Shown: positions 45,936 to 53,517 of the stretch, one piece after another | Layout: each line of letters begins with the position of its first letter | Numbering within the stretch: position 1 is the first letter of the stretch | NCBI GenBank assembly: GCA_035712285.1 | Contig: DASTBA010000044.1 | Coordinates: forward strand, 1 to 64,000 | Origin: CAMLHP01 sp035712285 | Lineage (GTDB): Bacteria > Gemmatimonadota > Gemmatimonadetes > Gemmatimonadales > GWC2-71-9 | Length of the DNA: 64,000 bases | Reading direction: 5' to 3' | Program-made: the position numbers and the translations under genes | The notes under the pieces: generated by a model | Told to the model about the DNA's origin: nothing | The model's database searches: none | The model's input: only the letters and a program-made list of their open reading frames with translations

Positions 45936-46400
45936 GTGAGCCGCAGCCTGAACAAAGCCACCCTGATCGGCAACCTCGGCGCCGATCCCGAAGTCCGGAG
46001 CACCGCCAACGGCTCGCGCGTCGCGACCGTCTCCCTCGCCACCAGTCGTCGGTGGAAGGGGCAGAACGGCGAGTGGCAGGAGAAGACCGAGTGGCACCGC
46101 GTGGTGGCCTGGAACAACCGCGGGTCCACCCTGGCCGACGTGATCGAGCGCTACTGCAAGAAGGGCGACAAGATCTACGTCGAGGGGAGCATCGAATACC
46201 GCTCGTGGCAGGACCGCGAGGGCCAGACCCGCTACACCACCGAGATCAATGCCCGCGAAGTGATCCTGCTCTCGGGCAAGGGCGACCCGTCCGATACCCT
46301 TCCGGTGCCCGCCAAGGCAGGCGTCGCGGCCAAGGCCGACGCCTCGCTGGACGAGGTGCCCGAGTCGCTGGATGCCGAGGATGATGACCTTCCGTTCTAG
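45936..46400 (+). CDS. ssb: Single-stranded DNA-binding protein
   Basis: Binds single-stranded DNA in replication and repair. The 154-residue protein has an N-terminal OB fold (SLNKATLIGNLGADPEVR, WHRVVAWNNRG, YVEGSIEYRSWQD) and the acidic tip DDDLPF, which recruits partner proteins. The GTG at 45936 follows GGAGG at 45926-45930. A long hairpin follows the gene at 46485-46539 and acts as the terminator. No rpsF or rpsR is nearby, unlike many bacteria. Confidence 0.95.
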   Translation: MSRSLNKATLIGNLGADPEVRSTANGSRVATVSLATSRRWKGQNGEWQEKTEWHRVVAWNNRGSTLADVIERYCKKGDKIYVEGSIEYRSWQDREGQTRYTTEINAREVILLSGKGDPSDTLPVPAKAGVAAKADASLDEVPESLDAEDDDLPF

Positions 46401-46484
46401 GTAGCGGGCGGTCTGTCGTTCTGCGCGGGAAGCCCGGTTTTGCGCTGGAAGGCTCGGGAAGAGGCCTGATACTGGACTGATGAC

Positions 46485-46539
46485 TGAAGGCTGAACGCCA
46501 TGGGCCACAAGCCTTTAGCGTTCAGCCTTCAGGCTTTTT
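46485..46539 (+). terminator. Terminator after ssb
   Basis: TGAAGGCTGAACGC (46485-46498) pairs perfectly with GCGTTCAGCCTTCA (46518-46531) over 14 base pairs around a 19-base loop, then GGC and five T residues. The gene-free stretch 46401-46632 that contains it shows no other clear element. Confidence 0.75.
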
Positions 46540-46632
46540 CTCCATGGCTCCCATCTTGCTCCCGCGAGCCGTAGCAGTGGCGGTGGTGGTTCCTGTTTCG
46601 GCACACGGTACCAGCAGTCTATGGAGAGACCC

Positions 46633-47775
46633 ATGGCGCGACTCCCGATCGTCAGGATCGGCCTCGTCCTGCTTGGACTGGCCGGCACCACGCACGTGCT
46701 CGCCGCGCAGAATGCGCGTCCCGAGACGTACACGGTGAAGCCCGGCGACACCCTCTGGGACCTGGCTCGCCGCTTTTTGAGCGATCCGTTCCTGTGGCCC
46801 GAGATCTACCGGATCAATACCAGCGTCGTGGAGGATCCCCACTGGATCTACCCCGGCGAGGTGCTTCGGCTGGCGGCCACCGGGCCGGTGAGCAGCGTGC
46901 CCGCGACCGACACGCCGCCGCCCGAGCCGGTGGCGGCCGCGCCGGCCGCCGGCGCCGGTAATGCCGATGCCGCGCAGGCCATGGACACCCTCGGTCCCCG
47001 GGGCGAGGAGTGGAAGAAGTACTTCGTCAACCGTGACGACGCGATGCGCCAGGCGATCACCGGCTACGGCGTGTCGGAGTATCGTCCGCTCCGCCAGGGC
47101 GAGTTCTACTCGTCCGGTTTCCTGACCGAAGGCCGCAAGCTCCCGCTCGGCCGCCTGGTGAGCCCGGTGGTGCCGAGCCAGATCGAGGCCCGTCTCACCC
47201 GGCCCACCGCGCTGCTGACCAACCGGGTCTATATCACCCCGCCGTCGGGGGCGTCCTACCGCACCGGAGATTCGCTGCTCATCGTGACCCTGGGTCCGGA
47301 TGTCGGCGGCTACGGCCGGATGGTCATGCCTTCCGGCATGCTGACGGTGACCGAAGTGGCGCCGGGCCGTACCGTGGGCCGGGTGATCGCCATGTACGGT
47401 GAAGTCGCGTCGGAGCAGTACGTGCTCCCGGTGGAGCCGTTCACGCCCGGCGGCACCCGCCAGGCCGTGCCGGTGACCGACGGGGTGCACGCCCATGTGC
47501 TGGCCGGCCCGCTCACCCAGGTGCTGCGCAGCCCGCAGGACGTGCTGTTCCTGGACAAGGGTCGCCGCGACGGCGTGGCGCCCGGCGACATCTTCGAGAT
47601 CCGGCGCTCCGAGAAGCGCCGCTCCGATGGCGTGGTCACCGCGCCGGACGTGCTGGCCGTGGTGCAGGTGGTGCACGTGGGCGAGCGCTCGGCCACCGTG
47701 CGGATTCTCACCGCCACGGTCGGGGTCATCGCCGACGGCAGCGACAGCCATCAGGTGGCACGCCTGCCAAGCTGA
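46633..47775 (+). CDS. LysM-domain exported protein
   Basis: A 380-residue protein with an N-terminal signal sequence (IVRIGLVLLGLAGTTHVLAAQ). One LysM domain spans about 32-80: ETYTVKPGDTLWDLARRFLSDP, then WIYPGEVLRL. LysM binds peptidoglycan or chitin-like glycans. The rest is mostly beta-rich and ends with a domain that has no family I can name. The ATG at 46633 follows GGAGAG; an ATG at 46621 is possible. A terminator hairpin follows at 47809. Confidence 0.75.
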   Translation: MARLPIVRIGLVLLGLAGTTHVLAAQNARPETYTVKPGDTLWDLARRFLSDPFLWPEIYRINTSVVEDPHWIYPGEVLRLAATGPVSSVPATDTPPPEPVAAAPAAGAGNADAAQAMDTLGPRGEEWKKYFVNRDDAMRQAITGYGVSEYRPLRQGEFYSSGFLTEGRKLPLGRLVSPVVPSQIEARLTRPTALLTNRVYITPPSGASYRTGDSLLIVTLGPDVGGYGRMVMPSGMLTVTEVAPGRTVGRVIAMYGEVASEQYVLPVEPFTPGGTRQAVPVTDGVHAHVLAGPLTQVLRSPQDVLFLDKGRRDGVAPGDIFEIRRSEKRRSDGVVTAPDVLAVVQVVHVGERSATVRILTATVGVIADGSDSHQVARLPS

Positions 47776-47808
47776 ACCGGGTTCCGTCCTCCGGACCCTG
47801 CCGAAGCG

Positions 47809-47840
47809 AAACGGCGTCCCGCAGCACGGGGCGCCGTTTT
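47809..47840 (+). terminator. Terminator after the LysM gene
   Basis: AAACGGCGTCCCG (47809-47821) pairs with CGGGGCGCCGTTT (47827-47839), a 13-base stem with one G-T wobble and the loop CAGCA, followed by T residues. It separates the LysM gene from the epimerase-Tol-Pal cluster. Confidence 0.85.
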
Positions 47841-47879
47841 CGCTTGCCCGCCTCGGTGCCCTCGCGGCGAGGGCGCCTC

Positions 47880-47885
47880 TATATT
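47880..47885 (+). promoter_or_regulatory. -10 element before the epimerase and Tol-Pal genes
   Basis: TATATT at 47880-47885 in the context CTCTATATTGCGG lies 40 bases after the LysM terminator and about 50 bases before the ATG at 47936. No good -35 is visible at 16-18 bases upstream. Being directly after a terminator makes it the likely start of the following operon. Confidence 0.4.
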
Positions 47886-47935
47886 GCGGCACGCTCCGGC
47901 TCGGGGCGCTCCTTCAGCCGGAGGTCGTGGCCCGG

Positions 47936-48889
47936 ATGACTCGACGTGCGCTCATCACCGGCGGAGCCGGGTTCATCGGTTCCCACGTGGCGGAGGCGTA
48001 CCTGGCCGACGGCTGGGACGTCACGGTGGTGGACGATCTCTCGCGGGGGCGCGAGGCCAACGTGCCGGCGCGCGCGACCTTCCGGAAACTGGATGTGCGG
48101 AGTCCCGAGGCGCGCACCGTGATCGCGGAAGGCGGCTTCAGCGTCGTGAACCTGCAGGCGGCCCAGATCGACGTGCGGCACTCGGTGGCCGATCCGGCAC
48201 ACGATGCCAGCATCAATCTGCTGGGTCTCCTCAACCTGCTCGAGGGCGCGGCGGCCGGGGGGGTACGGCGGGTGGTCTTCGCCAGCAGCGGCGGGGTGCT
48301 CTACGGCGAGGCGGACCAGGTGCCCACGCCCGAGTCGGCTCCGGTGGGGCCGGTGTCCCCCTATGGCGTGAGCAAGCTCGCCGGCGAGCACTACCTGCGC
48401 TGCCTGGCCGCCCTGCGCGGGCTGGAGTGGGTGGCGCTCCGCTACGCCAACGTCTTCGGCCCGCGCCAGGATCCCAGGGGCGAGGCCGGCGTGGTGAGCA
48501 TCTTCCTCGACCGGCTGCGGCAGCGCGAGCCGCTCACCGTGTTCGGCGACGGACTGCAGACGCGCGACTACGTGTACGTGCGGGACGTGGCCCGCGCCAA
48601 CCTGCTGGCGGCCACGGCCGCGATGCCGGCGGCGTCCGATCACAACTCCAGCGCCTTCAACATCGGCACCGGGCGCGAGATCTCCGTGCTGGATCTCGCA
48701 CGGATCATGGCGGCAACGCTCGATACCCGTCCCGAAGTCCGGCACGAGGCCCCGCGGGCGGGCGAGCTCGCGCGCAGCGCACTCGACGCCGGCAAGGCGA
48801 GGCAGATCCTGGGCTGGCTGCCGGCCCATTCCTTCGAGGACGGCTTCCGCGAGACGGTGGCCTGGTACGATGCGGAGACGAACGGATGA
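47936..48889 (+). CDS. NAD-dependent nucleotide-sugar epimerase/dehydratase
   Basis: A 317-residue short-chain dehydrogenase of the GalE type. It has TGGAGFIGSHVAEAYLADGW as cofactor loop, NLQAAQIDVRHSV, ASSGGVLYG, the catalytic Y-x3-K in SPYGVSKLAG, and ALRYANVFGPRQDP. UDP-glucose 4-epimerase is the likeliest activity, but UDP-GlcNAc or UDP-glucuronate epimerases look similar. The ATG at 47936 is set by GGAGG at 47920-47924. Its stop overlaps tolQ (ATGA), so it is the first gene of the tol operon. Confidence 0.85.
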   Translation: MTRRALITGGAGFIGSHVAEAYLADGWDVTVVDDLSRGREANVPARATFRKLDVRSPEARTVIAEGGFSVVNLQAAQIDVRHSVADPAHDASINLLGLLNLLEGAAAGGVRRVVFASSGGVLYGEADQVPTPESAPVGPVSPYGVSKLAGEHYLRCLAALRGLEWVALRYANVFGPRQDPRGEAGVVSIFLDRLRQREPLTVFGDGLQTRDYVYVRDVARANLLAATAAMPAASDHNSSAFNIGTGREISVLDLARIMAATLDTRPEVRHEAPRAGELARSALDAGKARQILGWLPAHSFEDGFRETVAWYDAETNG

Positions 48890-49602
48890 TGCTGCTGCAA
48901 CAGGGCGGAGCGGTACCCCAGAGCGTGCTCGAACTGGTGCGAACCTCGAGCATCGAGACCAAGGTCGTGCTTGTGGTCATCGCCCTCTTCTCGCTGGCGA
49001 GCTGGTTCGTCATCGGCCTGAAGTGGTGGCAGTTCCGGCGGCTCAACCGCCAGGCCGAGCGTTTCTTCGCGGAGATGGAGCGAAGCACGCGGCTGGAGGA
49101 GGCCTACCAGCATGTGATGCGGCAGCCGGGATCGCCCTATACCCGTCTCTTCAGCGAGGCGATCCAGTTCTACAACGAACTGCGTCCCGGCGGGATGAAG
49201 GCGGGACCGGACGCACGGCACGACGTACTGACGCTCACCCAGCTCGAGGCGCTGAAGATGGTGCTGGGCAAGGAGGTCTCCTCCGAGCGGGACATGCTGG
49301 GACACTACATCACCTGGCTGGCGACCATCGGCTCCGTGGGCGTGCTCCTGGGGCTGCTCGGCACGGTGCTCGGCGTGATGGATGCGTTCATCGGCATCGC
49401 GACGCGCGGCTCGGGGAACATCGGGGCGGTGGCGCCCGGTGTGGCGGAGGCGCTGGTCACCACGGTGGCCGGCCTCGCGACCTCGATCCCGGCGATCATC
49501 GGCTACAACTACTTCGTGAACAAGGTGCGGCTCTTCACCGGGGAGCTCGAGGGCTTCGCCAACGAGCTGATCGGCACCATGGCGCGCGAGGGGCTGCTCT
49601 GA
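48886..49602 (+). CDS. tolQ: TolQ/ExbB-type proton channel subunit
   Basis: Inner-membrane part of the proton-driven Tol motor that pulls on the outer membrane at the division site. The 238-residue protein has three hydrophobic segments: VVLVVIALFSLASWFVIGL near the N terminus, ATIGSVGVLLGLLGTVLGV, and LVTTVAGLATSIPAIIGYNY, with the cytoplasmic loop between the first two. Followed directly by tolR, tolA, tolB, pal and cpoB, so TolQ rather than ExbB. Confidence 0.92.
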   Translation: MMLLQQGGAVPQSVLELVRTSSIETKVVLVVIALFSLASWFVIGLKWWQFRRLNRQAERFFAEMERSTRLEEAYQHVMRQPGSPYTRLFSEAIQFYNELRPGGMKAGPDARHDVLTLTQLEALKMVLGKEVSSERDMLGHYITWLATIGSVGVLLGLLGTVLGVMDAFIGIATRGSGNIGAVAPGVAEALVTTVAGLATSIPAIIGYNYFVNKVRLFTGELEGFANELIGTMAREGLL

Positions 49603-49603
49603 G

Positions 49604-50038
49604 ATGGCGGGGAGCCTGGGCGGCGGGCTGGGCCAGCAGCGCGGCGACCTTCCGCTCAACGCGGACATCAATGTCACGTCGCTGGTGGACGTCGCCTTCG
49701 TGCTGCTGATCATCTTCATGATCACGGCCCCGATCATGCAGGGCGGCGTGGACGTGCAGCTCCCGCGGGCCGAGGCGCGCCCGATCGAACCGAAGGAAGG
49801 CATGGTCGTCACGGTGAACCGGAGCGGGCAGATCTTCATCGACGAGACCGCGATCACCTACAGCGACTTCAAGATCACGTTCCCGTCCATCGTGGCCGCG
49901 AAGAAGCCGAATGGCGTGTTCCTCCGGGCGGACAGCCGTGTCCCCTATGGCGACGTGGTACGGGTGCTGGCCGTGATCCGGGTGGCCGGGGTGCAGAACG
50001 TGGGGCTCGTGGCGCAGGAGGAGGAGCAGGGCAAGTGA
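49604..50038 (+). CDS. tolR: TolR/ExbD-type protein
   Basis: Partner of TolQ in the proton channel. The 144-residue protein has a short cytoplasmic N terminus, one membrane span (NVTSLVDVAFVLLIIFMITAP) with the proton-carrying aspartate in SLVDVAF, and a periplasmic domain ending RVAGVQNVGLVAQEEEQGK. Position between tolQ and tolA defines it as TolR. Confidence 0.93.
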   Translation: MAGSLGGGLGQQRGDLPLNADINVTSLVDVAFVLLIIFMITAPIMQGGVDVQLPRAEARPIEPKEGMVVTVNRSGQIFIDETAITYSDFKITFPSIVAAKKPNGVFLRADSRVPYGDVVRVLAVIRVAGVQNVGLVAQEEEQGK

Positions 50039-50769
50039 TGGGGCGGGCCGGGGCGCAGCGTCCGCGGGGAGTGGCCGCCGGCTTCTGCTGGACGCTGGCG
50101 GTGCATGGGGCGGCGCTCGGCTTCCTGCTGGGCGTCGTGAAGGAACCGCCTCCCTCGCCGCCGGTGTATGCCATCGAGCTGGTCGCCGCGCCGCCGCCGT
50201 CTCCCCGCCAGCGGCTGGCGCCGGAGGCGCTGCCGACCGCACCTGCTCCGGAGCCGCCAGCGCCGGCCAGGTCCACTCCGAAGCCGGCCGAAAAGACCGC
50301 GCCGGTGCCGAAGCCGAAGGACACGCCGAAGGTGGAACCGAAGAAGCCGTCGCCCCCGTCCGCCGAGGCGAAGGCAAACGCGGAGCCGGCGGCGAAGACC
50401 TCGGCGCCGGAGGCCCCGGCACCGGGCGAGACGCCGAGCACCGGCCGCGATGCGACGACGGTCAAGACCCCGGGACTTGATTTCCCGTTTCCGGAGTACC
50501 TCCGGAACGTCGCCAACCAGATCTACCGCCGGTGGAGCCGCCCGACCGGCAACGTGCGGCTGCGCGCCGAGATCTTCTTCCTCATTCACCGGGACGGATC
50601 GGTGACCGATATCCGCTTCGTGACACGCTCCGGCAGCTTCTCGTACGACCTCGACGCCCAGGGCGCCATCGAGGCGTCGGGCCGGGCCGGCGCCTTCGGT
50701 GCGCTGCCCGACGGCTGGGCCAACGACGTACTACCGATCAGCTTCTACTTCGAGCCTCGCACCCAATGA
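50038..50769 (+). CDS. tolA: TolA-like protein with TonB C-terminal domain
   Basis: A 243-residue protein that links the inner-membrane motor to the outer membrane. One N-terminal membrane segment (GFCWTLAVHGAALGFLLGV) is followed by a long Pro/Ala/Lys-rich linker (about residues 45-140), then a TonB-type C-terminal domain with FPEYLRNVANQIYRRWSRP and AEIFFLIHRDGSVTDIRFV. The linker is proline-rich, unlike the helical linker of E. coli TolA. Gene order defines the role. It overlaps tolR by one base and tolB by four. Confidence 0.85.
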   Translation: MGRAGAQRPRGVAAGFCWTLAVHGAALGFLLGVVKEPPPSPPVYAIELVAAPPPSPRQRLAPEALPTAPAPEPPAPARSTPKPAEKTAPVPKPKDTPKVEPKKPSPPSAEAKANAEPAAKTSAPEAPAPGETPSTGRDATTVKTPGLDFPFPEYLRNVANQIYRRWSRPTGNVRLRAEIFFLIHRDGSVTDIRFVTRSGSFSYDLDAQGAIEASGRAGAFGALPDGWANDVLPISFYFEPRTQ

Positions 50770-52073
50770 GATCACATCTTCTGCTCGCGGGCCTGACCCT
50801 TGCCGCCGCGGCCGTCCCGCTGGCCGCGCAGAATCCCGACCAGGACCGGGCGCAGGACGCAATCCGCATCGGGATCACCTACCGGCCGGGCACGCGCCCC
50901 GGGATGGTGGTGGTGCCCGGTCCGGGGCTGGACTCGGTCCGGGCGATCGTGCGCCGCGATCTCGACTACAGCGACAAGTTCCAGATGATCGCGGTGCCGC
51001 TCACCGGCGCGGGCGGGCCGCTCAACGCGGATCTCTACCATCGCCAGTTCGGGGCTGACCAGGCGGTGGAGATCCTGCCGGCGCCGGGCGGGGTCCAGGT
51101 CCGGCTGCACGACCTCGCCGCCGGACGCATGCGCAACCAGCAGTCGTTCGCCCTGCCGCCGGCAACGTCATCCGCATTCCGCCTGGCGGTGCACCGGGTC
51201 AGCGACGAGATCGTGCGCTGGGCGGCGGGCAGCGACGGGTACGCCGCGAGCCGGCTGCTGTATCTCGAGAATGGCCGCATCTGGCGGGTGGACAGCGACG
51301 GAGCCGACGCGACGCCGGTGACGCCCGCCAATGAACGCGCGCTCTCCAACGCCTGGGCGCCGGACGGCCGGCGCATCGCGTACACCCGCTTCGATGCCGG
51401 CCGCGGCGCGATCGTGATCGAGGATCTCCAGACGGGGGCGCGCAGCGTGGTGGCGGGCACCGACCGCGACCTCAACTTCGCCCCCGCATTCTCCCCCGAC
51501 GGGCGGATGATGGCGTACTCGCGTGCGGAAGAGAGCGGCGCCACCAACATCTTCACCAGCAATGTGGCCTCCAACTGCTGTGCGCAGCGCTTGACCGTGC
51601 GCGGCTTCTCGGACAACTTGAGTCCCACGTACTCGCCGGACGGGCGCCGCATCGCCTTCGTCTCGACCCGGGCCGGCCCGCCGCAGATCTACGTGATGAG
51701 CGTGGACGGCACCGACCAGGAGCTGCTGGCGGCGTTCGATTTCGGGGCGACGGGGCCGTCGTTCGCGCCGGAATGGTCCCCGGATGGCGCGAGCGTGGTG
51801 TTTCACCGCGAGGTTTCCCGGAGCCCGCAGATCTTCATCCTGGACGTCGCCTCCGGCCGCGTGAAACAGCTGACGTCGGTGGGGCGGAACGAGGACGCCA
51901 CATGGGCGCCGGACAGCCGGCACATCGCGTTCGTGTCGGACCGGACCGGGCGCCGGCAGCTGTGGGTGGTGGACACCGAGACGGGACGTGTCCGGCAGAT
52001 CAGCACGGCGGGCGCCGCCCGCCTTCCTTCGTGGTCCCGCCGGCTCGGCGGGGCCGGTGGTGCCAATCCTTAA
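50766..52073 (+). CDS. tolB: Tol-Pal periplasmic protein TolB
   Basis: A 435-residue exported protein with a signal peptide (LLLAGLTLAAAAVPLAAQ). Residues 25-160 form the N-terminal TolB domain (GITYRPGTRPGMVVVPGPG), and the rest is a six-bladed beta-propeller built from repeats such as FAPAFSPDGRMMAYSRAE, LSPTYSPDGRRIAFVSTRAG and ATWAPDSRHIAFVSDRTG. TolB binds Pal and TolA. The ATG at 50766 overlaps tolA. Confidence 0.92.
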   Translation: MRSHLLLAGLTLAAAAVPLAAQNPDQDRAQDAIRIGITYRPGTRPGMVVVPGPGLDSVRAIVRRDLDYSDKFQMIAVPLTGAGGPLNADLYHRQFGADQAVEILPAPGGVQVRLHDLAAGRMRNQQSFALPPATSSAFRLAVHRVSDEIVRWAAGSDGYAASRLLYLENGRIWRVDSDGADATPVTPANERALSNAWAPDGRRIAYTRFDAGRGAIVIEDLQTGARSVVAGTDRDLNFAPAFSPDGRMMAYSRAEESGATNIFTSNVASNCCAQRLTVRGFSDNLSPTYSPDGRRIAFVSTRAGPPQIYVMSVDGTDQELLAAFDFGATGPSFAPEWSPDGASVVFHREVSRSPQIFILDVASGRVKQLTSVGRNEDATWAPDSRHIAFVSDRTGRRQLWVVDTETGRVRQISTAGAARLPSWSRRLGGAGGANP

Positions 52074-52095
52074 AAGCGTACTGGAGTGCCGAGTC

Positions 52096-52695
52096 ATGAA
52101 GCGAATCAGCGGAATCCTGGTCCTGATGGGTGCATCGGTCCTGGCGGCGGGCTGCGGCGGCAAGCCCGCGCCGGAGCAGCCGGCCCCGGTGGCGTCCACG
52201 GTGGACAGCGCGGCCATCCGCGCGCGCCAGCGCCAGGACTCGATTGATGCGGAGAACCGGCGCCGGGCCGAGGACGAGGCGCGCCGCGCCGCCGCCGCCA
52301 ACGCCGCGTCGGAGGCGATGGCCGCCCTCCGGAACGACATGACGGCCATGATCCACTTCGACTACAACGTGGCTGACATCCGGCCGGAGGATCAGGGGAT
52401 CCTCGACCGCAAGGCGGCCATCCTGAACGCGAATGCCGCGGTCCGGCTCCGGATCAGCGGGCACGCCGACGAGCGGGGCTCCGACGAATACAACCTCGCG
52501 CTCGGCAACCGCCGCGCTGCCGCGGCCAAGCGCTACCTGGTCAACCGGGGCGTGGCGGACAGCCGCATTGACGTGATCTCGTACGGCGAGGAGCGGCCCA
52601 TCGCGATGGGCAGCACCGAAGAGGCCTACGCGCAGAATCGCCGGGACGAGTTCGAGATGACGGCGGGCGGTGACGCGCTCGTCGCGCCGCAATGA
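52096..52695 (+). CDS. pal: Peptidoglycan-associated lipoprotein Pal
   Basis: Outer-membrane lipoprotein that binds peptidoglycan. The 199-residue protein has the lipobox LAAGC after VLMGASV, a coiled helical stretch (about 45-90) rich in Arg and Glu, then an OmpA-like domain with IHFDYNVADIRPEDQGILD, SGHADERGSDEYNLALGNRR and GEERPIAMG. All peptidoglycan-binding residues of the OmpA signature are visible. Confidence 0.95.
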   Translation: MKRISGILVLMGASVLAAGCGGKPAPEQPAPVASTVDSAAIRARQRQDSIDAENRRRAEDEARRAAAANAASEAMAALRNDMTAMIHFDYNVADIRPEDQGILDRKAAILNANAAVRLRISGHADERGSDEYNLALGNRRAAAAKRYLVNRGVADSRIDVISYGEERPIAMGSTEEAYAQNRRDEFEMTAGGDALVAPQ

Positions 52696-53489
52696 TCCGG
52701 CGCGGCCTGGTGGCGGTGTCCGCGCTGCTCCTCGGGGCGTGTGCCCTGAGGAGCGACGTGCGGCGGGTGGAGGACCAGGTCACCCAGCTGCGGGACGTCC
52801 AGGAGCGGCGGGACACGGAGCGCGCCCGCCAGCTGGCGGACATCATCCGGCTGCAGCAGGCGATGCTGGACTCCATTGCCAGCACGAAGGCGTCGGTGGC
52901 GCAGCTCCGCGGCGACGTGGCCAACGACCTCTACAACGTGCAGCAGCAGCTGGTGCAGCTGCAGGAACTGACCGGCCAGAGCCAGCGGCGGCTGACCGAA
53001 CTCCGCACCCAGCTCGAGCGGCGGGCCGAAGAGCTGCAGCAGTCGGGTGAATCGACGGGTGCCGCCCCGCCCCGGGACAGCACGGCCGGCGCCGCGCCTC
53101 CTGCGGCCCCGCAGCCCTCCGCCGACCAGATGTACGAGACGTCCCTCGGCCAGCTGCGGCTGGGCAGCGCCAGCACGGCGCGCCTGGGCTTCCGCGAGAT
53201 GCTCAAGGCCTGGCCGGCGAGTGACAAGGCGCCGGACGCGGTGTACTACATCGGCCAGAGCTTCGAGACGGAGAACGCCGATTCGGCGCTGTACTACTAC
53301 ACGCAGGTGACACAGAGCTATGCCTCGTCGCCGCGCGCGGGCGCCGCGTACTATCACATCGGGCTGATCAGGGAGCGCGCCAACGACAGGGCCGCCGCCC
53401 GCGCGGCGTACCAGAAGGTGGTCCAGGGCTTTCCCAACTCGGACGAGGCCTCGCTCGCCCGCGACCGTCTGAAGGCGCTCGGGTCCTGA
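52692..53489 (+). CDS. cpoB: Tol-Pal system coordinator CpoB (YbgF)
   Basis: A 265-residue protein that links Tol-Pal to peptidoglycan synthesis. MIRRGLVAVSALLLGAC gives a lipoprotein start. A coiled coil follows (about 25-125, LRSDVRRVEDQVTQLRDVQE onwards), then TPR units (YETSLGQLRLGSASTARLGF, ADSALYYYTQVTQSYASSPR, AAYQKVVQGFPNSDEASLAR). E. coli CpoB is a periplasmic protein; here the lipobox suggests a membrane anchor. It overlaps pal by ATGA. Confidence 0.9.
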   Translation: MIRRGLVAVSALLLGACALRSDVRRVEDQVTQLRDVQERRDTERARQLADIIRLQQAMLDSIASTKASVAQLRGDVANDLYNVQQQLVQLQELTGQSQRRLTELRTQLERRAEELQQSGESTGAAPPRDSTAGAAPPAAPQPSADQMYETSLGQLRLGSASTARLGFREMLKAWPASDKAPDAVYYIGQSFETENADSALYYYTQVTQSYASSPRAGAAYYHIGLIRERANDRAAARAAYQKVVQGFPNSDEASLARDRLKALGS

Positions 53490-53517
53490 GCCCGGGCGCC
53501 GCCGCCTGGTTCCCGCC

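Noticed and set aside
46401..46632. Possible small RNA or mobile repeat after ssb
   Set aside because: The 14-base stem with a T tract is sufficiently explained as the ssb terminator; no promoter or second copy is visible in the window.
47495..47935. Extension of the epimerase frame upstream into the LysM gene
   Set aside because: It reads the LysM gene out of frame and crosses a terminator hairpin; a ribosome-binding site marks the ATG at 47936.
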